Below are positions 11,934 through 12,491 of a DNA stretch of 12,491 nucleotides, one piece after another. Source of the stretch: Sphingobacteriaceae bacterium (GTDB lineage: Bacteria; Bacteroidota; Bacteroidia; B-17B0; Aurantibacillaceae); contig JANYCL010000334.1 in assembly GCA_025360355.1 (NCBI GenBank), positions 1 to 12,491 of the forward strand. The letters run 5' to 3'. The translations under genes and the position numbers were made by a program. Each line of letters starts with the position of its first letter. The first letter of the stretch is position 1. The notes under the pieces were generated by a model. It saw nothing but the letters and a program-made list of their open reading frames with translations, ran no database searches and was not told where the DNA came from.

Positions 11934-12491
11934 TTACAACTTGATGCCAAAGAACAATACATCATCTAACTGTTCCAAATTTCCTTTCCAGGCATCAAAA
12001 TTGTCGGTGAGTTTTTGAAGTTGTTCATCGGCGTTTAAAGAACTATTTGTATTTAAGAAGTTAAGCAGATTTTTGTATTTGTATTTTTTTCCCTTCGGTC
12101 CGCCAAATTGATCAGGGTATCCATCTGAAAACATGTAAACGCAATCTCCTTTTTCCAATAGCATTTCATTATTTGTAAATGTTTTTTGTTGTTCTGTATT
12201 TAAACCGATCGAATGTTTATCACCCTTAATTTCTGTTACCACATTTTTCCTGATGTGGATCAAATTTAAATTTGCGCCTGCAAAAAATAATTTATTTGTA
12301 GATTTATTAATGGTTAAAATGCCTGCTTCCATTCCGTCATTGATCTGTCCGGTTTTAACTTTGCTTTGTAAAGTTAAAGGAAGCTGTTTGTTTAAATAAT
12401 TTAAAGCATCTGCTGGTGTTTCAATTTTTTTATGTCCGAGTGTTTGATTTAAAATAGTACTCCCAATAAAACTCATGAACGCTCCCGGTAC
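11934..12491 (-). CDS. SpoIIE/PP2C-type serine phosphatase, C-terminal part (5' end outside window)
   Basis: The visible 185 residues are the C-terminal part of a PP2C-like phosphatase of the SpoIIE family, which dephosphorylates proteins such as anti-sigma antagonists in partner-switching pathways. The ATG at 12476 is not the start: the frame stays open to the window edge and reads VPGAFMSFIG, the region just after the conserved metal-binding GHG motif. Further marks are GILTINKSTNKLFFAGANLN (visible residues 57-76), CVYMFSDGYPDQFGGPKGKK (117-136) and the final acidic QLDDVLFFGIKL (174-185), whose aspartates probably bind metal. The SDGY-DQFGG-KGKK form is one I associate with Bacteroidota proteins in which the domain follows sensory or TPR regions; the N-terminal part here is unseen. 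The gene points the same way as the sigma gene, 112 bp upstream of it, so a shared transcript is possible but not shown. Confidence 0.9.
   Translation of the reverse strand, partial: VPGAFMSFIGSTILNQTLGHKKIETPADALNYLNKQLPLTLQSKVKTGQINDGMEAGILTINKSTNKLFFAGANLNLIHIRKNVVTEIKGDKHSIGLNTEQQKTFTNNEMLLEKGDCVYMFSDGYPDQFGGPKGKKYKYKNLLNFLNTNSSLNADEQLQKLTDNFDAWKGNLEQLDDVLFFGIKL

Noticed and set aside
12474..12476. ATG at 12476 as the start of the phosphatase gene
   Set aside because: The frame continues upstream as VPGAF, a conserved part of SpoIIE-type phosphatases, so this Met is internal and the gene is cut by the window edge.

Overview
The window is AT-rich DNA from a member of the Bacteroidota. Four things point there: two secreted proteins with a C-terminal type IX secretion (T9SS) sorting domain; promoters of the TTTG-N18/19-TAnnTTTG type; start codons that mostly lack a Shine-Dalgarno sequence; and an exbB-exbD-exbD-tonB operon whose proteins have the phylum's typical extensions. 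The genus cannot be read from the sequence. No tRNA, rRNA, CRISPR array, transposase or phage gene is visible. Every gene except a speculative fragment at the left edge can be placed in a known family.

Layout. (1) 1-149 holds the possible start of a leftward gene (1-54) and the promoter of the first rightward gene. (2) 150-2715 is a tandem pair of paralogous secreted proteins (407 and 408 aa) with BNR/Asp-box repeats and a T9SS type A sorting domain. Each gene has its own promoter-like element and hairpin terminator. (3) 2781-2936 is a short non-coding island of palindromic repeats, one forming a probable two-way terminator between converging genes. (4) 2934-6005, leftward, encodes an energy-transduction system for TonB-dependent outer-membrane transport: ExbB, two different ExbD proteins and TonB, from one good promoter at 6053-6082. 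(5) 6246-6602 is a small MmcQ/YjbR protein. (6) 6658-9490, rightward, is the widely conserved DUF177/YceD - bL32 - PlsX - FabH cluster, joining ribosome assembly to the start of fatty acid and phospholipid synthesis; a strong terminator and a second promoter-like element split it between rpmF and plsX. (7) 9528-11821, leftward, is a two-gene regulatory unit: an ECF sigma factor (TTG start) followed 11 bp later by a 579-aa protein joining an anti-sigma-like cytoplasmic end, one membrane helix, a SPOR-like segment, a long disordered linker and a C-terminal outer-membrane beta-barrel-like domain. (8) 11934-12491, leftward, is the C-terminal part of a SpoIIE/PP2C-type phosphatase whose 5' part lies beyond the window.

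The most interesting part is the sigma factor and its 579-aa partner. Read literally, the partner could reach from cytoplasm to outer membrane as one chain and so report outer-membrane or cell-wall state directly to a sigma factor. The rest is mostly conserved housekeeping, with smaller points of interest: the exbD duplication, a lone strong Shine-Dalgarno site before tonB, the duplicated secreted proteins and the repeat island.
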